From Dyella sp. GSA-30 (GTDB lineage Bacteria; Pseudomonadota; Gammaproteobacteria; Xanthomonadales; Rhodanobacteraceae): a stretch of 64,000 nt of DNA. Both the position numbers and the translations under genes were made by a program. Below are positions 34,904 through 42,138 of the stretch, piece by piece. Below the pieces are notes generated by a model that had not been told where the DNA came from, did no database searches, and saw only the letters and a program-made list of their open reading frames with translations. The stretch covers positions 2,457,524 through 2,521,523 of the forward strand of contig NZ_AP027042.1 in the NCBI RefSeq assembly GCF_027924605.1, read 5' to 3'. The first letter of the stretch is position 1. Every line of letters begins with the position of its first letter.

Positions 34904-36748
34904 ATGAAAAAACGATCCCGCGCCTGGCTGGTCCTTCTGATCGCAGCGGCCGTGTCCGGCTGCGCGTCATCTCCCCGAACGACGGAGCGTTCCATGAAAG
35001 CGGCCGACTTTGTGCGTGGCGATATCAGCGTGACCGATCACCGCAACGGCGACGATCTGCTCAGTGCGGGCCTGGGCCTCAAGGGGCTTGCCGGTGCACC
35101 TGCGCCATTCGCCGATCCGCAACATCCCACGCCGGTCGAACTTCGCCGTCGCGCGATTCAAGCCAGTTGGAAAGGCATTGCCGATCTCGGGCCGTTGGGC
35201 GGTTATGGAAGCGTCTATGGCGGCGTGCCCGATGTGCCTGGTCGTGAGTACCAGGCCTTCGCGTGGATTCCCGGTGCCAGGCAACCGCATCGCGTGTTGC
35301 TGCAGGTGCCGGACAACTTCGATACGCAGCGACGCTGCCTCATCGTCACCGCATCGTCCGGATCGCGTGGCATCTATGGCGCGATCTCGCTGGCCGGCGC
35401 CTGGGGGCTGCCGCACGGTTGCGCTGTTGCCTATACCGACAAAGGTACCGGCGCAGGTTATTTCGACTATGCCGACGATAGCGGTGTCGCACTCGACGGC
35501 ACGCGTGCGCAGCGTGGCAGCAAATCGCTGGAATTCGATCCGCCCGCGATAGCCGGTTCGTCGGCGATCGCCATCAAGCATTTGCACTCGGGCGATAACC
35601 CCGAAGCGGATTGGGGACGTCATGTCCTGCAGGCGGCGAAGTTCGGTCTGGCCATGCTCGATCGCGCCTATCCGGATCAGGCGCCGTTCACTGCGCAGAA
35701 CACGCGCATCATCGCGACGGGCCTCTCCAACGGTGGCGGTGCAGTGTTGCAGGCGGCCGGCTTGGACGATGAGCACCTGTTGTCCGGTGTGGTTTCGCTC
35801 GAGCCGAATATCCACGCCGAAGGGCAGGGTCGTGCGTTGTACGACTACGCGACGGAGGCATCGATCTGGTTGCCTTGCGCGTTGAGCGACGAGCGCTTTG
35901 CGCACGTACCTTTCGCGCGTACGCCGCACGGCGACGTGCCGCCGGCATGGACGGCGCGCTGTGCGAGTCTGCACGCGCAGGGCAGGCTCGCCGGCGATAC
36001 GCCCGCGAAGCAGGCAGCGCAAGCGTACGAGCATTTGCGCGCGGCCGGTTGGGTCGATGGTGCGATGGAAGTTTCCGCCAGCGTGACCGCGTTCGATCTG
36101 TGGCGCGCCATTACGGCCGGTTATGCGTCGTCGTACATGCGCAGCGGCGCCGCATCGATGCCATGCGGTTTCAACTATGCCGCGCCGGGCGCGGATGGAA
36201 AGCCGGCGACAGCAAGCGCGGCGGTGCGTGCCGCGTGGTGGTCCGACGGCGCGGGTATTCCGCCTGGCAACGGCATCGGTCTTTTTGGCGGCATGGACGC
36301 ATCGAGCGATCCGAGTCTGGCCGGTGCCGATTGCCTGCGTGCGCTTTGGGAGGGTCAAGGCACCGACGCGAAAACGTTGCATGCTTCCGTGGCTGCGACG
36401 GCAGGGCGTTTGCCACGTGCCGATTTGCCGATATGGATCGTGCACGGTGCGGACGACGGCCTGCTGCCGACCGCTTTCAGCTCCGAGCCCTATGTCGACT
36501 GGTTGCGTGCGCAAGGGCGCCGGCCCTTGTATTGGAAGGTGCCGCACGCACAGCACTTCGACGCCTTTCTTGCGCTGCCGGGTTTCGGCGAACGGCATTT
36601 GCCCCTGATGCCCTACGGCTATTGGGCGCTGGATCGCCTTTGGGCGCACCTGTTCGAGGCGGTCGCCTGGCCGACGGACGCGCCCACGCCGCAGGGCAAG
36701 CCGCGCGGCAAGGCTGCGCTGGAGCGCGAGGCGCTGGGGCTGCCTTGA
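34904..36748 (+). CDS. D-(-)-3-hydroxybutyrate oligomer hydrolase, lipoprotein
   Basis: 614 residues from ATG 34904. The N-terminus is a lipoprotein signal (LLIAAAVSGC then Ala-Ser-Ser), so the enzyme is membrane-anchored in the periplasm or on the surface. FVRGDISVTDHRNGDDLLSAGLG, LIVTASSGSRGIYGAISLAG, AYTDKGTGAGYFDY and IIATGLSNGGGAVLQAAG with nucleophile Ser275 follow the 3HB-oligomer hydrolase family (PF10605). WIVHGADDGLLP and VPHAQHFDAF give the Asp and His of the triad. It cuts the short oligomers left by PHB depolymerase to monomer. Its start is about 100 bp from the divergent response regulator. Confidence 0.88.
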   Translation: MKKRSRAWLVLLIAAAVSGCASSPRTTERSMKAADFVRGDISVTDHRNGDDLLSAGLGLKGLAGAPAPFADPQHPTPVELRRRAIQASWKGIADLGPLGGYGSVYGGVPDVPGREYQAFAWIPGARQPHRVLLQVPDNFDTQRRCLIVTASSGSRGIYGAISLAGAWGLPHGCAVAYTDKGTGAGYFDYADDSGVALDGTRAQRGSKSLEFDPPAIAGSSAIAIKHLHSGDNPEADWGRHVLQAAKFGLAMLDRAYPDQAPFTAQNTRIIATGLSNGGGAVLQAAGLDDEHLLSGVVSLEPNIHAEGQGRALYDYATEASIWLPCALSDERFAHVPFARTPHGDVPPAWTARCASLHAQGRLAGDTPAKQAAQAYEHLRAAGWVDGAMEVSASVTAFDLWRAITAGYASSYMRSGAASMPCGFNYAAPGADGKPATASAAVRAAWWSDGAGIPPGNGIGLFGGMDASSDPSLAGADCLRALWEGQGTDAKTLHASVAATAGRLPRADLPIWIVHGADDGLLPTAFSSEPYVDWLRAQGRRPLYWKVPHAQHFDAFLALPGFGERHLPLMPYGYWALDRLWAHLFEAVAWPTDAPTPQGKPRGKAALEREALGLP

Positions 36749-36837
36749 GGCGATAGGGCACAAGCCCCTGCCTGGGGTATCCTTGTCGGTCTGAAGCCGT
36801 CCCCAGAAGACGGCCCCACCCACATCAGGAAGCCTCG

Positions 36838-37347
36838 ATGACCATTAACGTTACCCTCGATACCAACCGCGGCCCGATCCATCTGCGTCTGCATGACGAC
36901 AAGACCCCCGTCACCGTTGCCAGCTTCGTCAATCTGGCGCGCCGTGGCTATTACGACGGCCTGTCGTTTCATCGCGTGATCGCCGATTTCATGATCCAGG
37001 GCGGCTGCCCTGAAGGTAGCGGCCGTGGCGGCCCGGGGTATCGTTTCGAGGACGAATTCGACGCCTCGCTGCGTCACGACAAGCCGGGCATCCTGTCGAT
37101 GGCCAATGCCGGTCCGCGTACCAATGGCAGCCAGTTCTTCATCACCCACGGCGCCACCCCGTGGCTGGACGGCAAGCACAGCGTGTTCGGCGAAATCCTC
37201 GGCGCCGAAGACCAGAAGGTGATCGATGCCATCCGCCAGGGCGACACGATCGAGAAAGTGACCGTGGAAGGCGACGTCGACGCATTGCTCGCTGCGCAGG
37301 CCGATCGCGTGAAGGAATGGAACGCGGTGCTCGACGAGCGCGCCTGA
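36838..37347 (+). CDS. Cyclophilin-type peptidyl-prolyl cis-trans isomerase
   Basis: 169 residues, AGGAAG eight bases before the [48 protein letters not shown] and [12 protein letters not shown] are the catalytic cyclophilin motifs, including the Arg of FHRV and the Gln-Phe-Phe triplet. No signal peptide, so the cytoplasmic PpiB-like form. Single gene with a terminator directly after it. Confidence 0.95.
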   Translation: MTINVTLDTNRGPIHLRLHDDKTPVTVASFVNLARRGYYDGLSFHRVIADFMIQGGCPEGSGRGGPGYRFEDEFDASLRHDKPGILSMANAGPRTNGSQFFITHGATPWLDGKHSVFGEILGAEDQKVIDAIRQGDTIEKVTVEGDVDALLAAQADRVKEWNAVLDERA

Positions 37348-37368
37348 TCGCATCGTCTGAATTACCCG

Positions 37369-37397
37369 AAGCCGCCGGGGCAACCCGGCGGCTTTTT
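37369..37397 (+). terminator. Rho-independent terminator after cyclophilin gene
   Basis: AGCCGCCGGG, short loop, CCCGGCGGCT, then TTTT. Confidence 0.9.
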
Positions 37398-37483
37398 CAC
37401 GCCTTCGTCACCACAGTGAAGGACACGTGGGTTTACTATCGCCAAGCTACAACGGACCCTCTTTCTGCGTCAGGAGAACGGCT

Positions 37484-37915
37484 ATGTCATTGCTCAACGA
37501 TTTGCTCGGTGGCGGTCAAGGAAACGAGGCAGGGGGCGGCTCGCTGGTCTCCATGGCCGGCGAACTGATCAACAAGGCCGGTGGCCTGCAGGGTCTGATC
37601 GGCATGCTTCAACAGCATGGCCTGGGCGATGCGGTGCAGTCCTGGGTCGGCACCGGCAGCAATCAGCAGGTATCGGGCGCCGAGCTCGGTCAGGCGCTGA
37701 ACAACGGTGGCCTCGGTGCCACGGTCGAAGGGATGGCGGCGAAGCTGGGCGTGGATCCGGGCCAACTGCTGGGTCAGCTTTCGCAGGTGCTCCCGCATGC
37801 TGTCGATCACCTGACGCCCGATGGCCAGGTGCCGCAGGGTCAGCCGGCGGGTGGTGGTTTCGATCTGGGTGCCTTGGCCGGTCTGGCCGGCAAGCTGATG
37901 GGCAACCGCGCCTGA
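37484..37915 (+). CDS. YidB-like protein (DUF937)
   Basis: 143 residues, AGGAGA nine bases before ATG 37484. MSLLNDLLGGG start, then GELINKAGGLQGLIGMLQQHGLGDAVQSWVGTGSN (split family motif), QVSGAELGQAL and LLGQLSQVLPHAVDHLTPDGQVP match the YidB/DUF937 family. No signal peptide or clear membrane segment; function unknown. A hairpin (CACTGGCGGGG/CCTCGCCAGTG, 37938-37964) separates it from the convergent GlsB-like gene. Confidence 0.88.
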   Translation: MSLLNDLLGGGQGNEAGGGSLVSMAGELINKAGGLQGLIGMLQQHGLGDAVQSWVGTGSNQQVSGAELGQALNNGGLGATVEGMAAKLGVDPGQLLGQLSQVLPHAVDHLTPDGQVPQGQPAGGGFDLGALAGLAGKLMGNRA

Positions 37916-37937
37916 TACACGCTTTTGCCGACGGCAC

Positions 37938-37964
37938 TGGCGGGGCGAGCGCCTCGCCAGTGTC
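37938..37964. terminator. Hairpin between convergent yidB-like and glsB-like genes
   Basis: CACTGGCG(GGG) pairs with CGCCAGTG around a short loop. No strong T-run, so a weak or factor-dependent terminator. Confidence 0.45.
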
Positions 37965-37984
37965 GAACGGTTGGAGATCGATCT

Positions 37985-38239
37985 TCAGGTAGCGCTGCGG
38001 CGCTTGAACATGCCGTAGATCACCAGCAGGATCACCGCGCCGACGATCGAGCCGATAAAATGCACCAGGCCGGTTTCTCCCCAAAGTCCTAATTTTTCGC
38101 CCACGAACGTGGAAATGATCGAACCGGCGATACCGAGCAGGACGGTAATGATGAAGCCGCCAGGATCCTTGCCCGGCGTAAACGCCTTGGCCAGCAGGCC
38201 AACGACCAAGCCGACGATGATTACCCAAAGCCAATGCAT
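37985..38239 (-). CDS. GlsB/YeaQ/YmgE family small membrane protein (1)
   Basis: 84 residues with three membrane segments. LVVGLLAKAFTPGKDPGGFIIT and LLGIAGSIISTFVGEKLG are the family's glycine-rich signature (transglycosylase-associated protein, PF04226). Linked to envelope or osmotic stress; biochemical role unknown. A second, diverged copy (38396-38656) lies upstream on the same strand. Confidence 0.92.
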   Translation of the reverse strand: MHWLWVIIVGLVVGLLAKAFTPGKDPGGFIITVLLGIAGSIISTFVGEKLGLWGETGLVHFIGSIVGAVILLVIYGMFKRRSAT

Positions 38240-38395
38240 ATCCGTGTCCTTCTAAGCGGGTTGATTGGGATCCCCTTGAGACTGCTCTGCGCCACGCATC
38301 CCGCGGGCGGGCCGCCAGTGCCCTGAACAGGCCGGTTGGCGGCGACGCCATGATGTCATGGCCGCGGGCGCTATGCAGCTTCCCAATGTCCTGCG

Positions 38396-38656
38396 CTACA
38401 GCCGCCGCGGTCGCGCGAAGATGGCGTTGTAGATCAGCAGCAATATGACGGCGCCGCCGACCGAACCGACGAAGTGCTTCCAGCCGGTCAGGGGCAGCAG
38501 GCCCCAGCGCTCGCTCACATAGGTGGCGATCAGCGACCCGGCGATGCCGAGCAGGGCGGTGACGATGATGCCGCCGCTATCGGGGCCTGGTACCAGCAGC
38601 TTGGCCAGGACACCGATGATCAAGCCGATAATGAAAACGATGATCCAATGCATCAT
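38396..38656 (-). CDS. GlsB/YeaQ/YmgE family small membrane protein (2)
   Basis: 86 residues, three membrane segments, LIIGVLAKLLVPGPDSGGIIVT and LLGIAGSLIATYVSERWG. A tandem paralogue of the protein at 37985-38239, separated by 156 bp that hold no gene. The second codon is also ATG, so the start is uncertain by one residue. Confidence 0.9.
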   Translation of the reverse strand: MMHWIIVFIIGLIIGVLAKLLVPGPDSGGIIVTALLGIAGSLIATYVSERWGLLPLTGWKHFVGSVGGAVILLLIYNAIFARPRRL

Positions 38657-38818
38657 GGTTCATTTCCTTACGGGTTGGGGGACCTTGCCCGGATTGGCGG
38701 GCGCATGGTGTCACGGCCAACCTTAATTCCAGCCGATGGCCAGGTGGCAGGGGCGATGCGGCAGCGCCGCATGCTAAAATCATCGAGTTTGCTGCTCCCC
38801 ATTTCCCCAGAGGAAGCC

Positions 38819-40018
38819 ATGCCCCAGCTTGCCCAGCGTGTCGGCCGTGCCCAGCCCAGTGCGATCATGGTGATCGCCGAAAAGGCGAAACAGCTGAAGA
38901 TGGCCGGTCGCGACATCATCAGCTTTTCGATCGGCGTTCCGAACTTTCTGCCCGGCGAGCACGTTTATGCCGCCGCCCGCGAGGCGCTTGCGCATGACAG
39001 CGGGCAGTACGGCAGCAACCGCGGTGCCGAAAGCCTGCTCGACGCGTTCCTGAAACACATCGAAGCGCTGGGTTTTCACGGCTATGGCCGGCAAAATCTT
39101 TCGATCGGCATCGGTGCCAAGCAGGTGCTGTACAACCTGGCCGAAGCACTGATGAACGAAGGCGACGAAATCTGCTTCGCCGCGCCTTACTGGACGACGT
39201 ATCACGATATCGCGCAGATCGTCGGCGCGAAGATCAACGTGTTGCATTGCGGCCCGGAGCAGAACTACAAGCTCACCGTCGAGCAGCTCGACGCGGCGCT
39301 GGCACGCAAGCCGAAAGTGTTTCTGTTCAACAACCCGTCCAATCCCACCGGCATGGTCTATACGCGCGAGGAAATCGCCGCGCTGGCCGACGTGTTGGCG
39401 AAGTATCCCGATACCTGGATCGTCACCGATGACATCTACAACTCGATGGTGTTCGACGGCATCGGCTATCACAACTTCGTGTTCGCCAAGCCGGAATTGC
39501 GCGAACGCCTGATCTTCGTCGATTCGATCTCCAAGACCTATGGCATGCCCGGTTGGCGCGTCGGCATGATCGCGGCGCCCGAATCGGTGGCGCGCGCGGT
39601 AACGACGCTCAATTCGAATCACATCACCAGCGTGCCGGAAGTGATCACCGCTGCCGCGGTGGCTGCATTCTCCGGCCCGCAGGATATCCCGCAGCAGAAA
39701 TGCGCCGAGTTCGCGCTCAAGCGCGACATCGTCGTCAATGCACTGCGCGCGATTCCCGGTGTGGTGTGTCCGCGTCCGCAAGGTGCGTTCTACGCATTCC
39801 CGGATATCTCGGTAGCGTTCGGCAAGCGTCACAATGGCACGCTGATCGAAAACGACGTCCAGTTCTGCGCGGCGTTGCTCGAAGCCAAGGGCGTGGCCTG
39901 CGTGCCGGGCTCTGCGTTCGGCGAGCCGCGCGCGCTGCGTATTTCCTACACTTGCCCCACCGCTCAGCTTGAGCCCGGCCTTGTGCGTATCGCCGAGTTT
40001 TTTGCCGAGTTGACCTGA
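38819..40018 (+). CDS. PLP-dependent aminotransferase, class I (aspartate aminotransferase-like)
   Basis: 399 residues from ATG 38819, with GAGGAAG directly upstream; the long open frame before it is non-coding. [41 protein letters not shown] and the PLP lysine in [14 protein letters not shown] place it in fold type I, subclass 1b, near AspB. It exchanges amino groups between aspartate and 2-oxoglutarate, or related acids. A terminator separates it from malate dehydrogenase, so the two enzymes around oxaloacetate are neighbours but not clearly one operon. Confidence 0.92.
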   Translation: MPQLAQRVGRAQPSAIMVIAEKAKQLKMAGRDIISFSIGVPNFLPGEHVYAAAREALAHDSGQYGSNRGAESLLDAFLKHIEALGFHGYGRQNLSIGIGAKQVLYNLAEALMNEGDEICFAAPYWTTYHDIAQIVGAKINVLHCGPEQNYKLTVEQLDAALARKPKVFLFNNPSNPTGMVYTREEIAALADVLAKYPDTWIVTDDIYNSMVFDGIGYHNFVFAKPELRERLIFVDSISKTYGMPGWRVGMIAAPESVARAVTTLNSNHITSVPEVITAAAVAAFSGPQDIPQQKCAEFALKRDIVVNALRAIPGVVCPRPQGAFYAFPDISVAFGKRHNGTLIENDVQFCAALLEAKGVACVPGSAFGEPRALRISYTCPTAQLEPGLVRIAEFFAELT

Positions 40019-40029
40019 TCCACGACCAG

Positions 40030-40061
40030 GCCCGCGTCGCGAAGAATGCGGGCTTTGTTTT
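40030..40061 (+). terminator. Terminator after aminotransferase gene
   Basis: GCCCGC and GCGGGC around a 12-base loop, then TTTGTTTT. Stem only 6 bp. Confidence 0.65.
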
Positions 40062-40089
40062 AAGCAAAGTACCCTTAGGAGTTGCCACG

Positions 40090-41076
40090 ATGAAAGCCCC
40101 CGTCCGAGTTGCCGTCACCGGTGCCGCTGGCCAGATCGGTTACGCCCTGTTGTTCCGCATCGCCGCCGGCGACATGCTCGGTAAAGACCAGCCGGTGATC
40201 CTGCACCTGCTGGAAATCACCCCGGCGCTGCCTGCCCTGCAGGGCGTGGTGATGGAACTCAACGACTGCGCGTTCCCGACGCTGGCCGGCATCGTCGCCA
40301 CCGACGACGTCAACGTCGCTTTCAAGGACGTCGATTACGCTCTGCTGGTCGGCGCGCGTCCGCGCGGTCCGGGCATGGAGCGCAAGGATCTGCTCGAAGC
40401 CAACGGCGCCATCTTCGGCCCGCAGGGCAAGGCACTGAACGATCATGCCAAGCGCGATGTGCGCGTGCTGGTCGTGGGCAACCCGGCCAACACCAATGCG
40501 CTGATCGCCCAGCAGAACGCTCCGGACCTGGATCCGAAGTGCTTCACGGCGATGGTCCGTCTCGACCACAACCGCGCGCTGTCGCAGCTGGCCGAGAAGA
40601 CCGGTGCGCACACCACCGACCTCAAGAAGGTCACCATCTGGGGCAACCACAGCTCCACCCAGTACCCGGACCTGCACCAGACCACGGTCAAGGGCAAGGC
40701 TGCGCTCGAGCTGGTCGAGCAGGCCTGGTACGAAAGCGACTTCATCCCGACCGTGCAGCAGCGCGGTGCAGCGATCATCAAGGCACGTGGCCAGTCGTCG
40801 GCCGCCTCGGCTGCGTCGGCGGCGATCGACCATATGCACGACTGGGCACATGGCACGCAGGATGGTGACTGGGTCTCGATGGGTATCCCGTCGGATGGTT
40901 CGTACGGCATCGAGCCGGGCGTGATCTACGGCTACCCGGTCACGATCAAGAACGGCAAGTACGAGATCGTGCAGGGCCTGTCGGTGAACGACTTCTCGCG
41001 CGCCCGCATGGACGCCACCAACAAGGAACTGCGCGAAGAGCGCGCCGCTGTCGAGCATCTGTTTGCCAAGAAATAA
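40090..41076 (+). CDS. mdh: Malate dehydrogenase
   Basis: 328 residues, TAGGAG before the ATG. Nucleotide fold [21 protein letters not shown]; substrate-loop arginines in [15 protein letters not shown]; catalytic His in [13 protein letters not shown]. This is the cytosolic-like MDH group 2 of many gamma- and betaproteobacteria. It oxidises malate to oxaloacetate with NAD in the TCA cycle. Just upstream of a regulator/kinase/DctA region, which fits C4-acid use, though mdh is a core gene. Confidence 0.97.
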   Translation: MKAPVRVAVTGAAGQIGYALLFRIAAGDMLGKDQPVILHLLEITPALPALQGVVMELNDCAFPTLAGIVATDDVNVAFKDVDYALLVGARPRGPGMERKDLLEANGAIFGPQGKALNDHAKRDVRVLVVGNPANTNALIAQQNAPDLDPKCFTAMVRLDHNRALSQLAEKTGAHTTDLKKVTIWGNHSSTQYPDLHQTTVKGKAALELVEQAWYESDFIPTVQQRGAAIIKARGQSSAASAASAAIDHMHDWAHGTQDGDWVSMGIPSDGSYGIEPGVIYGYPVTIKNGKYEIVQGLSVNDFSRARMDATNKELREERAAVEHLFAKK

Positions 41077-41106
41077 TCGGCGGTTTTAGTAGCTCGCTTG
41101 ATATGT

Positions 41107-41138
41107 CATGGCCGCCGCGAGGCGGCCATGATTGTTTT
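41107..41138 (+). terminator. Terminator-like hairpin after mdh
   Basis: CATGGCCGCC, GCGA loop, GGCGGCCATG, followed by ATTGTTTTC. A perfect 10-bp stem. Confidence 0.75.
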
Positions 41139-41162
41139 CGGGGATACCCAAGCCCAACCTAT

Positions 41163-41274
41163 CGTCATTCCGGCGCAGGCCGGAACCCAGTGGCGACTGC
41201 AACGGGTTTTTGCGATGCGTTGAGGCGATAACCCTATGCAATGCCACTGGGTTCCGGCCTGCGCCGGAATGACG
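41163..41274. repeat. REP doublet, CGTCATTCCGGC family (copy 3)
   Basis: CGTCATTCCGGCGCAGGCC at the left and its exact complement at the right. Inner arms also pair (AACCCAGTGGC / GCCACTGGGTT), so the whole 112-base unit can fold as one long hairpin. Its right end is about 50 bases before the regulator start. Confidence 0.88.
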
Positions 41275-41325
41275 GGTGAGGAGGAGCGCGTAGATTCCGT
41301 AGCGCGCTTCTGCTCTGATAGCCCA

Positions 41326-41970
41326 ATGACCGAATCGATCACCCTCGTCGTTGCCGACGATCACCCGATGTTCCGCGCCGCGGTGTCGCAGGCGCTGCGC
41401 ACCGTGGTCGAGGGCGCGCGCGTGGTCGAGGCGGCCAGTCAGAGTTCGCTGGAATCCGTATTGGCGGCGGAGACCACGGTCGATCTGGTGCTGCTCGATC
41501 TGACCATGCCGGGCGCGATGGGCTTTTCTTCGCTGATCTGGTTGCGTGGCGAATATCCCGACTTGCCGGTGATCGTGATTTCATCCAACGACCATCCGCG
41601 TACGGTGCGGCGTGCACAGCAATTTGGTGCAGCCGGCTTTGTCTCCAAGGCGGCGCCTGCCGATGTATTGGGACAGGCGGTTGGTGAGGTACTGGCTGGC
41701 GGCAGCTGGTTCGACGCGGCGCGGGCCGAGCGCAGCGAGCAGGATGCGGCGTTAGCCGCGCGGTTGGCGCAGCTGACGCCGCAACAGTTTCGCGTGCTGA
41801 TGTTGATTGCCGATGGTTTGCTCAACAAGCAGATCGCGGCGTCCATGGGGTTGGCGGAGAACACGGTGAAGATTCATGTCACCGCCGTGTTGTCGAAGCT
41901 CGAGTGTCGGTCGCGTACGCAGGCGGCTGTGCTGGTGAAGTCGCTTGATGTGGATGATGCGGGCGAGTGA
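41326..41970 (+). CDS. LuxR/NarL-type response regulator
   Basis: 214 residues from ATG 41326. Receiver with VVADDHPMFR, phosphoacceptor Asp58 in LVLLDLTMPG and Lys in AAGFVSKAA. The LuxR-type helix-turn-helix is LLNKQIAASMGLAENTVKIH. Closely similar to the regulator at 34145-34801. It converges with the hybrid kinase at 42139-44778, its likely partner; the DctA gene beyond that kinase is a probable target. Confidence 0.92.
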   Translation: MTESITLVVADDHPMFRAAVSQALRTVVEGARVVEAASQSSLESVLAAETTVDLVLLDLTMPGAMGFSSLIWLRGEYPDLPVIVISSNDHPRTVRRAQQFGAAGFVSKAAPADVLGQAVGEVLAGGSWFDAARAERSEQDAALAARLAQLTPQQFRVLMLIADGLLNKQIAASMGLAENTVKIHVTAVLSKLECRSRTQAAVLVKSLDVDDAGE

Positions 41971-41976
41971 TTGAAA

Positions 41977-42022
41977 GCCCCCTCACCCCAGCCCTCTCCC
42001 CCGGCAAAGCCAGGGGAGAGGG
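41977..42022. repeat. CCCTCTCCCC hairpin repeat (copy 6)
   Basis: Same family as 3610-3658, 7 bases after the regulator stop. It pairs with the inverted copy 7. Confidence 0.85.
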
Positions 42023-42059
42023 AGCAAGAGCACGTAATATTGATACTTGCGTCAGTCCC

Positions 42060-42106
42060 CCCCTCTCCCCTGGCTTTGCCGGGGGAGAGGGCTGGGGTGA
42101 GGGGGC
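42060..42106. repeat. CCCTCTCCCC hairpin repeat (copy 7, inverted)
   Basis: Inverted partner of copy 6 with a 37-base centre, sitting between the convergent regulator and kinase genes. Confidence 0.85.
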
Positions 42107-42138
42107 ACAAGAGGCGATGCGAGGCGAGCCTTCTGCTC

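Noticed and set aside
34967-36823. 618-codon open frame opposite the 3HB-oligomer hydrolase
   Set aside because: Arg/Ala/Gly-rich, no motif and no ribosome-binding site, while the plus-strand gene has a lipobox and catalytic motifs.
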